This document shows positions 1 to 8,588 of a stretch of 64,000 nucleotides of DNA, one piece after another. Made by a program: the position numbers and the translations under genes. Every line of letters starts with the position of its first letter. The stretch's first letter is position 1. The notes under the pieces are model-generated. The model saw only the letters and a list, made by a program, of their open reading frames with translations, had not been told where the DNA came from and did no database searches. This DNA is from an uncultured Muribaculaceae bacterium (GTDB lineage Bacteria; Bacteroidota; Bacteroidia; Bacteroidales; Muribaculaceae): the NCBI GenBank assembly GCA_910586895.1, contig CAJUIW010000001.1, positions 248,001 through 312,000 of the forward strand, written 5' to 3'.

Positions 1-1885
1 TAGCTATCTTGACTTTGCTCTTGTTGGCCACGCTGCGCACCTTCAGGTCCTCGGGACGCTCAATCTCGTTCTCCTCCACATGGCGTTTGATAACCTGGAT
101 GAACTCCTCGCCATATCTGCGGGCCTTACCGGCTCCGACACCGGCTATATTAGCCAGCTCGTCAATCGTCACAGGATATGTCGTGGCCATGGCCTCAAGC
201 GATGGGTCCTGGAAAATCACATAAGGGGGCAGCTCCATACGCTTTGCCACCTTTTTCCGCAGATCCTTCAGTATTGAATACAGCTCAAGGTCAGCAGCGC
301 ATCCGGCTCCGCCCTTCACCACTTCAGGTTCAACGTCATCGCCAAATTCGTTATCCTCCACAATCTTGAATGATGTGGGTTTCTTAAGGAATTTTTTACC
401 CTTGTCAGTAAGTTTCAGAAGACCGTAGTTCTCAATATCCCGGTCAAGATATCCGGCTATTACAGCCTGACGGATTACCGAATTCAGGAATTTCTCATCT
501 GAAGCCTCCGCACATCCGAACACATCAAGTTCGTCATGTTTATATGAATTGACATCTGCGGTAGGCTTTCCCTTCATCACGTTTACCACATGATCAGCCT
601 TAAACTTCTCTTTAAGTGCGGCCACAGTTTCCAGAGCCGCGCATAACTCTTCTTTTGCTTCCACTTTCTTTTTTGGATTTAAGCAATTATCGCAATTACC
701 ACAAGAATCCTCCAGATACTCCTCCCCGAAATAATGCAGAAGTGACTTACGCCGGCAAACACACGATTCAGCGTAATTGGCAGTCTCGGCTAAGAGCTGA
801 CGTCCGATTTCCTGCTCTGCCACCGGCTTGTTCTGGATGAATTTCTCCATCTTCTGCAGATCCTTGGCAGAATAGAACGTAATACATACGCCTTCGCCTC
901 CGTCACGGCCGGCACGGCCTGTCTCCTGATAATATCCTTCAAGGGATTTCGGCATATCGTAATGAATCACAAACCGCACATCGGGTTTGTCAATACCCAT
1001 GCCGAATGCTATCGTAGCCACAATCACGTCAACCGTTTCAAGCAGGAATGCATCCTGATTGGCCGAACGTGTGGCGGCATCCATACCGGCATGATACGGC
1101 AGCGCCTTGATATCATTGACTTTGAGAATCTCCGCAAGCTCTTCAACCTTTTTACGGCTCAGACAGTATATGATGCCTGACTTGCCCTCCATGTTCTTGA
1201 TAAACTTGATTATCTCACGGTCAATATTTACCGTCTTTGGACGTATCTCATAGTAAAGATTACGCCTGTTGAACGATGATTTGAAAAGATTAGCATCAAG
1301 CATACCGAGATTCTTCTGTATGTCATGCTGGACCTTGGGAGTGGCCGTAGCTGTCAGAGCTATAACGGGGCGCTTGCCTATTTCATTAATAATGGGACGT
1401 ATACGCCCGTATTCCGGGCGGAAATCATGTCCCCATTCAGATATGCAGTGAGCTTCGTCGACGGCATAGAATGAAATGGTCACCGTCTTCAGAAACTCGA
1501 TATTCTCCTCTTTTGTCAGTGATTCAGGTGCGACATAGAGCAGCTTTGTCTTTCCCGACACTATATCGGACTTCACCTTATCAATGGCTGACTTGTTGAG
1601 CGACGAATTCAGGAAGTGAGCCACACCATCCTCCTCGCTGAAATTTCGCATGGCATCCACCTGATTTTTCATCAGGGCTATCAATGGCGATATCACGATA
1701 GCCGTGCCCTCACTCATAAGTGAAGGCAATTGGTAGCACAATGATTTACCACCTCCTGTTGGCATCAGCACGAATGTATCATTGCCTTCCAGAAGGCTTG
1801 TTATAATGGCCTCCTGATTGCCTTTGAAGGTGTCGAATCCGAAATGCTTTTTCAGCGCTTCAGATAATGAAGCTTTGTTAGTCAT
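1..1885 (-). CDS. recQ: ATP-dependent DNA helicase RecQ (C-terminus beyond window)
   Basis: A 3'-5' DNA helicase of recombination and repair. The frame is open from an ATG at 1885 to the window edge, about 628 codons. Seen: Walker A MPTGGGKS (about residues 41-48), DEAH box (143-146) followed by CISEWGHDFRPEY, helicase motif VI reading YYQETGRAGRDG, and a cysteine cluster ending CGNCDNC that forms the RecQ zinc site. A winged-helix region follows, then an HRDC-like stretch near the edge (TIDELANIAGVGAGKARRYG). It lies 48 bases downstream of clpX on the same strand and probably ends the clpP-clpX-recQ operon. Only the extreme C-terminus is missing. The family call is secure. Confidence 0.95.
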   Translation of the reverse strand, partial: MTNKASLSEALKKHFGFDTFKGNQEAIITSLLEGNDTFVLMPTGGGKSLCYQLPSLMSEGTAIVISPLIALMKNQVDAMRNFSEEDGVAHFLNSSLNKSAIDKVKSDIVSGKTKLLYVAPESLTKEENIEFLKTVTISFYAVDEAHCISEWGHDFRPEYGRIRPIINEIGKRPVIALTATATPKVQHDIQKNLGMLDANLFKSSFNRRNLYYEIRPKTVNIDREIIKFIKNMEGKSGIIYCLSRKKVEELAEILKVNDIKALPYHAGMDAATRSANQDAFLLETVDVIVATIAFGMGIDKPDVRFVIHYDMPKSLEGYYQETGRAGRDGGEGVCITFYSAKDLQKMEKFIQNKPVAEQEIGRQLLAETANYAESCVCRRKSLLHYFGEEYLEDSCGNCDNCLNPKKKVEAKEELCAALETVAALKEKFKADHVVNVMKGKPTADVNSYKHDELDVFGCAEASDEKFLNSVIRQAVIAGYLDRDIENYGLLKLTDKGKKFLKKPTSFKIVEDNEFGDDVEPEVVKGGAGCAADLELYSILKDLRKKVAKRMELPPYVIFQDPSLEAMATTYPVTIDELANIAGVGAGKARRYGEEFIQVIKRHVEENEIERPEDLKVRSVANKSKVKIA

Positions 1886-1933
1886 GGGGAGAAAAGGTAT
1901 CAGAATTTATCTATAATTATATATGGTAACTTG

Positions 1934-3193
1934 CTAAGCTTTGTTTACTTCAAAATTAGCGGCCACGAGCTTTTCAAGCGCATAGTCGCGGGTTACCTCG
2001 AATGTTTTTTCATCAGTCGAGGGTATTTCATACATAGCGTCAATCATTATTGATTCCACTATCGAGCGGAGTCCTCGGGCTCCGAGCTTGTATTCCACAG
2101 CCTTATCAACGATAAGATCCAGCGTCTCAGGAGTAAAGGTAAGCTTCACGCCATCCATCGCAAACAGTTTTTCGTACTGCTTGACAATAGCATTCTTAGG
2201 CTCGGTAAGCACTCGGCGCAGGGCATCGCGGTCAAGCGGATCAAGATGTGTGAGCACAGGGAGTCGGCCAATTATCTCCGGAATCAGTCCGAATGATTTC
2301 AGGTCCTGAGGAGCCACATACTGGAGGAAATTGTCACGGTTCACCCCCTTGCGGGCACTGTTGCTGTATCCTACCACATGTGAATTGAGGCGCTGGGCTA
2401 TCTTGCGCTCTATTCCGTCGAAAGCACCGCCGCATATGAACAGTATATTCTTGGTGTTGACAGGAATCATCTTCTGCTCCGGATGCTTGCGTCCACCCTG
2501 CGGAGGAACGTTCACAATCGAGCCCTCCAGAAGCTTAAGCAAACCCTGCTGCACGCCCTCGCCACTCACATCGCGGGTTATTGACGGATTGTCGCCTTTG
2601 CGGGCTATTTTATCAATTTCGTCAATAAACACGATACCGCGCTCTGCCTTGGCTATATCGTAGTCAGCAGCCTGAAGCAGACGCGTAAGCAGGCTTTCAA
2701 TATCCTCGCCCACATAGCCGGCTTCGGTCAGCACCGTAGCATCAACTATAGTAAACGGCACATCAAGCTGCCGTGCGATAGTCTTGGCAAGCAGCGTCTT
2801 GCCGGTACCGGTAGGACCGACCAAGATAATGTTGCTCTTCTCGATATCGACATCATCATCCTGCTGAGCCAGACGCTTGTAGTGGTTATAAACCGCTACT
2901 GAAAGGTATTTTTTTGCGGCATCCTGCCCAATGACGTAACTGTCCAGAAATTCGCGTATCTGCTTTGGGCGGGGAATCGAGTCCATATTTATATCAGCCT
3001 GAGCCTTTGATGAAGCTGTTTCGCCACGGTATTCCTTTACCGCTTCCTCGATCTGCTCCACACAGTCAGTACAGATATACACATCCGGAGCCACAGCGCT
3101 CGGCACAAGCATTGTAGAGCCGTGAGGCTCCTGCCCGCAGAAAGCGCAATGTCCGCGATTGATGCGTCCGCCGTCAGATTTCTTTCCTGCCAT
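1934..3193 (-). CDS. clpX: ClpX, ATPase subunit of the ClpXP protease
   Basis: AAA+ unfoldase that recognises substrates and feeds them to ClpP in the cytoplasm. The 419 residues are normal length. The N-terminal zinc-binding domain has Cys16, Cys19, Cys41 and Cys44. Walker A is GPTGTGKT at about 126-133 and Walker B is IVFIDEID at about 187-194. A VGY tripeptide in SHVVGYSN sits where ClpX carries its ClpP-docking loop (V/I/L-G-F type), although Tyr replaces the usual Phe/Leu. The start is 4 bases after the clpP stop, so the two are cotranscribed, probably from the promoter at 3907-3937. Confidence 0.97.
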   Translation of the reverse strand: MAGKKSDGGRINRGHCAFCGQEPHGSTMLVPSAVAPDVYICTDCVEQIEEAVKEYRGETASSKAQADINMDSIPRPKQIREFLDSYVIGQDAAKKYLSVAVYNHYKRLAQQDDDVDIEKSNIILVGPTGTGKTLLAKTIARQLDVPFTIVDATVLTEAGYVGEDIESLLTRLLQAADYDIAKAERGIVFIDEIDKIARKGDNPSITRDVSGEGVQQGLLKLLEGSIVNVPPQGGRKHPEQKMIPVNTKNILFICGGAFDGIERKIAQRLNSHVVGYSNSARKGVNRDNFLQYVAPQDLKSFGLIPEIIGRLPVLTHLDPLDRDALRRVLTEPKNAIVKQYEKLFAMDGVKLTFTPETLDLIVDKAVEYKLGARGLRSIVESIMIDAMYEIPSTDEKTFEVTRDYALEKLVAANFEVNKA

Positions 3194-3197
3194 CGGA

Positions 3198-3875
3198 TTA
3201 ATGCTTGGCTTTGATTAACACATCATCAATCATTCCATACTCCTTGGCCTCCATGGCTGTCATCCAGTAGTCACGGTCAGAGTCGCGCTCTACTTTATCA
3301 AATGGCATTCCGGAGTGGTCAGATATGATTGTATACAGTTCTTTTTTCAGTTTCTGAATCTCACGGGCGGTGATTTCGATATCAGAAGCCTGTCCCTGGG
3401 CGCCGCCCATAGGCTGGTGAATCATCACACGTGAATGTTTGAGGGCAAAACGCTTGCCTTTTGCACCTGATACGAGCAGAACGGCAGCCATCGATGCGGC
3501 CATACCGGTACAGATGGTAACCACATCGCTCGATATGTACTGCATGGTATCGTAAATGCCCAGTCCGGCATATACCGAACCGCCGGGCGAGTTGATATAT
3601 ATGCTTACATCCTTACCGGGATCAGTCGAATCAAGATACAGGAGCTGAGCCTGGATTACATTGGCGGTATAGTCGTTCACGTCAGTACCGAGGAAAATAA
3701 CACGGTCCATCATCAGACGTGAGAATACATCCATCTGGGCTACATTGAGCTGACGCTCCTCTATGATAGTAGGAGAAATATAGCTCGATGTTATTGCCGA
3801 GGCATATTGGTCAAGAGCCAACGAATTCATGCCCAGGTGCTTTACAGCGAAATTCTTAAAGTCGCTATTCATCAT
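3198..3875 (-). CDS. clpP: ClpP, ATP-dependent Clp protease proteolytic subunit
   Basis: Serine peptidase that forms the barrel of ClpXP. The triad reads Ser128 (TGMAASMAA), His153 (MIHQPMGG) and Asp202 (SDRDYW), with the 25- and 49-residue spacings known for the family. At 225 residues it is slightly long because of an N-terminal extension before SYISPTIIEERQ; a propeptide is plausible, and the second Met is an equally possible start. A near-perfect promoter lies at 3907-3937, immediately after the stop of the GH92 gene, so clpPX does not depend on transcription from tig. Confidence 0.97.
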   Translation of the reverse strand: MMNSDFKNFAVKHLGMNSLALDQYASAITSSYISPTIIEERQLNVAQMDVFSRLMMDRVIFLGTDVNDYTANVIQAQLLYLDSTDPGKDVSIYINSPGGSVYAGLGIYDTMQYISSDVVTICTGMAASMAAVLLVSGAKGKRFALKHSRVMIHQPMGGAQGQASDIEITAREIQKLKKELYTIISDHSGMPFDKVERDSDRDYWMTAMEAKEYGMIDDVLIKAKH

Positions 3876-3906
3876 AATTATATAATCGTAGTTTTGTTTC
3901 TTAATT

Positions 3907-3937
3907 CAAAGTTATAATTTTTTTCCGAATATACAAA
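3907..3937 (-). promoter_or_regulatory. Bacteroidota-type promoter of clpP-clpX
   Basis: Read on the minus strand: TTTG (3934-3937), a 19-base spacer, then TAACTTTG (3907-3914), an exact match to the Bacteroidota -33/-7 consensus (TTTG, N19-20, TAnnTTTG). Expected start of transcription is about 3900, giving a leader of roughly 25 bases before the clpP ATG at 3875. Confidence 0.8.
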
Positions 3938-3947
3938 ATATCCCGAT

Positions 3948-6155
3948 TTACTTGTACCATGCCTTGGCCGGCACATCGGACATATCAAAGTCAACTGTAG
4001 CTCCGGATGATATCATGTCGTGCGTCAGATAGCTCTTATCCCACGGCTTGCCATTGACTTTCACTCCTTTCACATATATTTTTCCGGATGATGCACCGGG
4101 AGCATTAACAGTGAAAGTCTTTCCATCGGCCACTTTGATACTCACGCGGTCAAAGCGTGGCGAACCGATCTCATACTGCCCTGAAACGGGATTGACCGGA
4201 TAGAAACCCATGGCGCTGAACGCATACCATGCCGACATCTGACCGCAGTCCTCATTGCCGCACAGTCCGGCAGGCTCGTTGCGGTACAGCTCATCCGTCA
4301 CCTTGCGCACATATTCGGCCGTCTTGTCAGGACGCCCTGCGGAGTTAAAGAGATATATCACATGATGACTCGGCTCATTTCCATGGGCGTACTGTCCTAT
4401 CATCCCTGTACTGAAAATGGGGAGTTCCTTATCGTCCACGCCCTTATAGGTCATCATGCTGTCAAGCAGAGCTGCAAAACGTTTCTCTCCGCCAAGCAAC
4501 TCCTTAAGCCCCGAGATATCATGTTGCACTGACCAGAGATACTGCCATCCGTTGCTCTCACAGATATGTTTGGTGTATTCATCAGGAGTAAACGCCGGCT
4601 GGAAATTACCCTTATCATCACGCGGCTGCATGAAACCTGTAGCCGGATTATACACATTCCGGTAATTCATGGCACGCTTCCGATACTGCTCAGCCAGATC
4701 GTTTTTACCGAGCTTCTCAGCCATCAGCGCTATGCAGTAATCGTCAAAAGCATACTCCATGGTGCGCGACAGGGCCCAGTCATCATCGCAGTATTCATCC
4801 TTTATATTATAAGGCACGAATCCAAGCGTCTTGTAATAGCCGATTCCACGATACGAATCGATGTTGGATGTGGCCACGCATGCCTCAAGCGCCCGCTCCG
4901 CATCAAATCCGCCTATACCTTTCAGATAAGCATCCACTATTACGGGTACCGAATGATAGCCAATCATCATATCCGTCTCGCTCCCCTGCATATTCCATAC
5001 AGGAAGGCGACCGTTCTGATCGTAGAAAGCCAGGAACGATTGAATCATATCCGACACACGCGCCGTATCAACTATGGTATAGAGCGGGTGAGCCGCACGA
5101 TATGTATCCCAGAGGGAGAACGTACTGTAATTGGTCCATCCGTCAGCCTTATGCACTTTCTTGTCAGGTCCGCGATACGATCCGTCCACATCACCATATA
5201 TAGTTGGAGCTATCATACTGTGGTAAAGAGCCGTGTAGAAATTGACACGTTCATCGGCCGTCCCACCCTCGACCGTAACACGTCCGAGCATATCATTCCA
5301 TGCCTCGCGCGTCTGATTCCGATAGCGATCAAAGTCGTCAAGCGGAGCCTCTGCGGCAAGATTGGCCGCCGCGCCAGCCTCACTCACTCCGGATATGGCC
5401 GTGGAAAGAGTTATCTGTTCATCCTTTGTAGTCTTGAAATTAAAACGGGCCACAAGGCCAAGACCGCCATTTTTCAACTTTACGGTATCGACATCCACTG
5501 AGTCAAACGGTTTTGAGAAGCGTGATGCAAAATACACCTGCTGCCCTCTTGCCCAGCCCTCGGAGAAACGGTAGCCGGTGACAGTTGTCGAATCGACCAC
5601 GGTTATACGCGAATCAACCGTGCCATCCCAGTTCATAGCCTTGGCAAGATTCAATATTACAGCAGCATCTCCGGCCGGGAATGTGTAGCGCTGTATTCCG
5701 GTACGTTCGGTAGCTGTAAGCTCAACATCAATCCCAAAGTCATCCAGATGCACCTTATAATATCCTGCGGATGCCTCCTCTGTTTCATGGCGGAATTTCG
5801 AATGCACTCCTAACGGCGGCTCTCCCTCGTCATAGGGCTTCATGACAGGCAGAAAAGAAATGTCGTACAGATCGCCTGCGCCGGTTCCCGACAGATGGGT
5901 ATGGCTGAATCCGGCTATGGTACTGTCAGGATAGAAATATCCTGCTATACGGTCCCATCCCGGTATGCCGTTGTCAGGACTGAGCTGCACCATCCCGAAG
6001 GGAGCCTGTGCTCCGGGATATGTATTGCCGGTATAGTCGGTACCGATGAACGGATTGACTTCCGCAGCTAATCCTCCGGAAGATTCAGGTGTGACACTAT
6101 GCGAACATGACGCTAACAGAAACGCAACAACAGATAGGCTGGAGATATATTTCAT
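3948..6155 (-). CDS. GH92 family alpha-mannosidase, lipoprotein
   Basis: Probable exo-alpha-mannosidase acting on host or yeast mannans and N-glycans; GH92 enzymes are calcium-dependent and mostly alpha-1,2 or alpha-1,3. The signal peptide ends in a lipobox LASC with Cys17, so the enzyme is probably anchored in the outer membrane or periplasm. Family hallmarks: NPFIGTDYTGNTYPGAQAPFG near the N-terminus, GFSHTHLSGTGAGD, WDTYRAAHPLY, HGNEPSHH and GLCGNEDCGQMSAWY, the last two contributing to the active site. At 735 residues it is full length. It sits between tig and clpP, with its own promoter at 6183-6214 and the tig terminator upstream, and no SusC/SusD pair is nearby. Linkage preference cannot be told from sequence. 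Confidence 0.93.
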   Translation of the reverse strand: MKYISSLSVVAFLLASCSHSVTPESSGGLAAEVNPFIGTDYTGNTYPGAQAPFGMVQLSPDNGIPGWDRIAGYFYPDSTIAGFSHTHLSGTGAGDLYDISFLPVMKPYDEGEPPLGVHSKFRHETEEASAGYYKVHLDDFGIDVELTATERTGIQRYTFPAGDAAVILNLAKAMNWDGTVDSRITVVDSTTVTGYRFSEGWARGQQVYFASRFSKPFDSVDVDTVKLKNGGLGLVARFNFKTTKDEQITLSTAISGVSEAGAAANLAAEAPLDDFDRYRNQTREAWNDMLGRVTVEGGTADERVNFYTALYHSMIAPTIYGDVDGSYRGPDKKVHKADGWTNYSTFSLWDTYRAAHPLYTIVDTARVSDMIQSFLAFYDQNGRLPVWNMQGSETDMMIGYHSVPVIVDAYLKGIGGFDAERALEACVATSNIDSYRGIGYYKTLGFVPYNIKDEYCDDDWALSRTMEYAFDDYCIALMAEKLGKNDLAEQYRKRAMNYRNVYNPATGFMQPRDDKGNFQPAFTPDEYTKHICESNGWQYLWSVQHDISGLKELLGGEKRFAALLDSMMTYKGVDDKELPIFSTGMIGQYAHGNEPSHHVIYLFNSAGRPDKTAEYVRKVTDELYRNEPAGLCGNEDCGQMSAWYAFSAMGFYPVNPVSGQYEIGSPRFDRVSIKVADGKTFTVNAPGASSGKIYVKGVKVNGKPWDKSYLTHDMISSGATVDFDMSDVPAKAWYK

Positions 6156-6182
6156 TAGTCAACTGTAAAATATGTTATGATA

Positions 6183-6214
6183 CAAAATTAGCCAATATGA
6201 TTCTAATAAACAAG
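6183..6214 (-). promoter_or_regulatory. Promoter of the GH92 gene
   Basis: Minus strand: CTTG (6211-6214), a 20-base spacer, TAATTTTG (6183-6190). This fits the Bacteroidota consensus with one mismatch in the -33 element. Predicted leader is about 20 bases to the ATG at 6155. Confidence 0.7.
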
Positions 6215-6227
6215 CACCATCGCAATC

Positions 6228-6276
6228 AAAAAAAAACGTTCCGCATCAACTCTTACATACAAGAGGATGCGGAACG
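6228..6276 (-). terminator. Rho-independent terminator of tig
   Basis: Arms 6237-6247 and 6266-6276 are perfect 11-base complements. An inner CTCTT/AAGAG stem (6250-6254 with 6261-6265) closes a 6-base loop. On the minus strand the hairpin is followed by nine T residues (6228-6236). It separates the tig transcript from the GH92 and clpPX genes. Confidence 0.9.
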
Positions 6277-6311
6277 CCAATCTATTTATATCAGATATGA
6301 AATCTATCGGA

Positions 6312-7673
6312 TCAGATTTCGCTGGCTATTTCCTTAAAGCGGTCAAAGCTTACGGTTTCGTGGTCAACGCTTACAGCATTGGCGATAGCCTCGAAGAGCT
6401 TGATGTCGCCTACCTGCTCAACGATGCGGGGACGATAGTTCTTGTCAGCGAGGATATTCTTGGCAAATGACTCGATGGTTTCATCATCAAGGTTTGTCAT
6501 GCCGTACTGAGCAAGCTGACGGGCAGCGATGTTCTTAGCCAGATTCTGGAGGTCAGCTTCTTCAATCTTGACATTTGCGAGTTCAGCAATACGCTCCTTG
6601 ATAAGCTGCCATTTCAGATCAGATTCCATACGGCTGTATTCCTCGTCGATGTTCTCTTCTGTCAGCTCTTCATTGCGGCTTATAAGCCACTTCTTGAGAA
6701 TAGCTGCGGGAAGCTCCATGTTGCCATACTTCTCAGTGAAGAATTTACGGGCTGACATGCGGAATATCATTTCGCTGTTACCCTTGAGCTCATTTGCGAT
6801 AAGCTCCTTGAGGGCTGCACGGTATTCCTCTTCATTGTTCACCTTGCCGGCACCGAACACCTGAGTGTAGTATTCTTCGCCCAGCTCAGCGGGACGAACA
6901 ACGATGATTTCGCTGATAGCGAGTTCAAAGTCGCCCTGCACTTCAGCTGTACGTTCCTTGCTGATGTTGAGCATTGATGAAAGTTCTGCGATGTCGCCGT
7001 CACATGACTTGCGGGGGTTGAACACAACCTTATCGCCTACTTTCTTGCCTTCGAACTTGGCAGCCTCTTCCTTATCCTTGAAATAGAAGGGAGCTACGAT
7101 AGCGCTTGTAACCTGAATAGCCTCACCGTCCTCACGGATTGTACCGTCAGCGTTGAGTTCCATAAGAGCACCCTTTACAAGAGCGTCCTGTTCGAATTCC
7201 TCACCGGGCACCTGTGCACCGAAACGCTTGCGGAAAGCCTTATCCTGCTCGTCAATCATTGAGTCGGCTACCTCGATGTCATAGTAAGGAATGTGTTCAT
7301 CCTTATCAAGCTTCACATCAAGTTCAGGAGCAAGAGCAAGTTCGTACTCAAAAGTGAAGTCCTTCTGATTCTTGAGGTCAAGTTCCTTGACTTCAACAGG
7401 CATGGGCTGACCGAGTACATTGAGCTTGTTCTCCTCGATATATTTCATAACGCCTTCATATACCACCTGATTGATCATATCGCTGGTAACCTGACGGCCG
7501 AAACGACGCTGAAGGTCAGCTACACTGATATGTCCCTTACGGAAACCGGGGATCTGGTGTGTGCGACCGATACGCTTAAGTTCCTCTGTTACTTTCTGCT
7601 TGTAATCATTCTCCTCAACCTTCACTGTAAGCAGTCCGCTCACAGCGTCAGTCTTTTGCATGGTTATTTCCAT
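6312..7673 (-). CDS. tig: Trigger factor, ribosome-associated chaperone/peptidyl-prolyl isomerase
   Basis: Binds the ribosomal exit tunnel and shields nascent chains. The N-terminal ribosome-binding domain carries the GFRKGH signature (family GFRxGxxP; here the Pro of the motif is not kept, as HISVAD follows), and a long helical C-terminal chaperone domain runs to the end. The 453 residues match the family. The middle PPIase-type domain is divergent, which is common in Bacteroidota. The upstream promoter at 7722-7753 is duplicated at 8133-8164. In many bacteria tig directly precedes clpP and clpX; here a GH92 gene and a terminator intervene. Confidence 0.95.
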   Translation of the reverse strand: MEITMQKTDAVSGLLTVKVEENDYKQKVTEELKRIGRTHQIPGFRKGHISVADLQRRFGRQVTSDMINQVVYEGVMKYIEENKLNVLGQPMPVEVKELDLKNQKDFTFEYELALAPELDVKLDKDEHIPYYDIEVADSMIDEQDKAFRKRFGAQVPGEEFEQDALVKGALMELNADGTIREDGEAIQVTSAIVAPFYFKDKEEAAKFEGKKVGDKVVFNPRKSCDGDIAELSSMLNISKERTAEVQGDFELAISEIIVVRPAELGEEYYTQVFGAGKVNNEEEYRAALKELIANELKGNSEMIFRMSARKFFTEKYGNMELPAAILKKWLISRNEELTEENIDEEYSRMESDLKWQLIKERIAELANVKIEEADLQNLAKNIAARQLAQYGMTNLDDETIESFAKNILADKNYRPRIVEQVGDIKLFEAIANAVSVDHETVSFDRFKEIASEI

Positions 7674-7721
7674 AACTTCTTTTTGGCTATATTATATTAA
7701 TGATTCTTATTTTTCAAAGTG

Positions 7722-7753
7722 CAAAAATAATATTTATGAATGGATTGCGCAAT
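7722..7753 (-). promoter_or_regulatory. Promoter of tig
   Basis: Minus strand: ATTG (7750-7753), a 20-base spacer, TATTTTTG (7722-7729). Good fit to the Bacteroidota consensus. Leader about 40 bases to the tig ATG at 7673. The whole segment recurs about 411 bases upstream. Confidence 0.75.
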
Positions 7754-7779
7754 TACATTGTGATTTTTTAGCGCAACAA

Positions 7780-7804
7780 GCCCGCACCGGAATCCGGCAC
7801 GGGC
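7780..7804 (-). terminator. Hairpin after small lipoprotein gene (copy 1), possible terminator
   Basis: GCCCG (7780-7784) pairs with CGGGC (7800-7804), with an inner CCGG/CCGG stem across an AAT loop. On the minus strand it is followed by TTGTTGCG, so the T tract is weak. It lies between the lipoprotein stop at 7820 and the tig promoter. Confidence 0.5.
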
Positions 7805-7819
7805 TGATATGACTTTGAT

Positions 7820-8053
7820 TCAATCATCCCAATCATGGTGGTGATGTTTATGCTTTTTATATTTCTTATGTTTCTTATGCTTTTTATGTTTTTTCTTTTT
7901 CGGAGGTTTGTGGTGATGATGGTAATCACCATCAGTACAATATTCGCTATGTACACCCCAATAGGACTGCACCGGACCGCATGACGAAAATGCGAATGAA
8001 AGAATCAGCAGCACAACGGCTAATGTCATACTTGTCAATTTACGTCGCTTCAT
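7820..8053 (-). CDS. His/Lys-rich mini-lipoprotein, copy 1
   Basis: A 77-residue protein I do not recognise as a named family. The signal peptide MKRRKLTSMTLAVVLLILSF ends in a lipobox FSSC with Cys25, so the mature lipoprotein has about 53 residues. It starts GPVQSYWGVHSEYC, continues with HHHHKPPKKKKHKKHKKHKK and ends in KHHHHDWDD, with 13 histidines. Inference: a surface or periplasmic metal- or polyanion-binding tail. The second copy at 8240-8455 is nearly identical up to the tail. Copy 1 has an extra Cys (EYC versus EYS) and six more residues of repeat. It is preceded by a copy of the tig promoter at 8133-8164. Confidence 0.8.
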   Translation of the reverse strand: MKRRKLTSMTLAVVLLILSFAFSSCGPVQSYWGVHSEYCTDGDYHHHHKPPKKKKHKKHKKHKKYKKHKHHHHDWDD

Positions 8054-8132
8054 GTTTGAGTCATTTTAGGCACATTAATACTTCCACAACTTCTTTCTGG
8101 CTATATATTAATGATTCTTATTTTTCAAAGTG

Positions 8133-8164
8133 CAAAAATAATATTTATGAATAGATTGCGCAAT
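8133..8164 (-). promoter_or_regulatory. Duplicate of the tig promoter, in front of mini-lipoprotein copy 1
   Basis: Minus strand: ATTG (8161-8164), a 20-base spacer, TATTTTTG (8133-8140), the same sequence as the tig promoter with one spacer change. It would give a leader of about 70 bases to the ATG at 8053. Confidence 0.7.
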
Positions 8165-8190
8165 TACATTGTGATTATTTAGGGCAACAA

Positions 8191-8215
8191 GCCCGCATCG
8201 GAATCCGGTTCGGGC
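8191..8215 (-). terminator. Hairpin after small lipoprotein gene (copy 2), possible terminator
   Basis: GCCCG (8191-8195) pairs with CGGGC (8211-8215), with an inner CGG/CCG. The outer stem is kept relative to copy 1 while the inner positions have changed. The downstream T tract is weak. Confidence 0.45.
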
Positions 8216-8239
8216 TTATATAGCTATAATTCAACCATT

Positions 8240-8455
8240 TCAATCGTGGTGATAGTGTTTATGCTTTTTATCCCACTTATACTTTTTATGTTTTTTCTTT
8301 TTCGGAGGTTTGTGGTGATGGTGGTAATCACCGTCTGTAGAATATTCGCTATGTACACCCCAGTAGGACTGCACCGGACCGCATGACGAAAATGCGAATG
8401 ACAGCATCATCAGGAGTACGGCCAAGGTCATATGTGTCAATCTACGTCGCTTCAT
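8240..8455 (-). CDS. His/Lys-rich mini-lipoprotein, copy 2
   Basis: A 71-residue paralogue of the gene at 7820-8053. The signal peptide and lipobox FSSC (Cys25) and the mature start GPVQSYWGVHSEYS are shared. The tail is shorter, HHHHKPPKKKKHKKYKWDKK then HKHYHHD, with 10 histidines. The Cys of copy 1 is Ser here. The tail varies in repeat number while the export signal is strictly kept, which argues that both copies are expressed. Function unknown. Confidence 0.8.
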   Translation of the reverse strand: MKRRRLTHMTLAVLLMMLSFAFSSCGPVQSYWGVHSEYSTDGDYHHHHKPPKKKKHKKYKWDKKHKHYHHD

Positions 8456-8588
8456 GTCTGAATCATTTTTAGGCGTATTAATAAATCTTTATATTTAAGA
8501 CACCTATCAGCCTCATTTTGTTCCGCCAAGTTGTAATTTCGGCTATTTATGCGTAACTTCGCGCAAAAGTAACCAGTGATATCACCAT

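Larger units (their letters stand above)
7674..8490. repeat. Tandem duplication, two units of about 410 bases
   Basis: The block starting AACTTCTTT at 7674 recurs at 8088, an offset of 414. Each unit contains, in minus-strand order, a mini-lipoprotein gene, a GC-rich hairpin and a promoter segment. The units are about 90 percent alike by eye between 7674-7806 and 8088-8216. The gene starts (8053 and 8455) are offset by 402 because of short indels in the His/Lys tail and leader. The right-hand boundary is not sharp and lies somewhere near 8470-8500. Confidence 0.85.

Noticed and set aside
4566..5501. 311-codon open frame antisense to the GH92 gene
   Set aside because: Shadow of a well-supported gene; composition rich in Ile, His and Arg, no homology pattern and no promoter.
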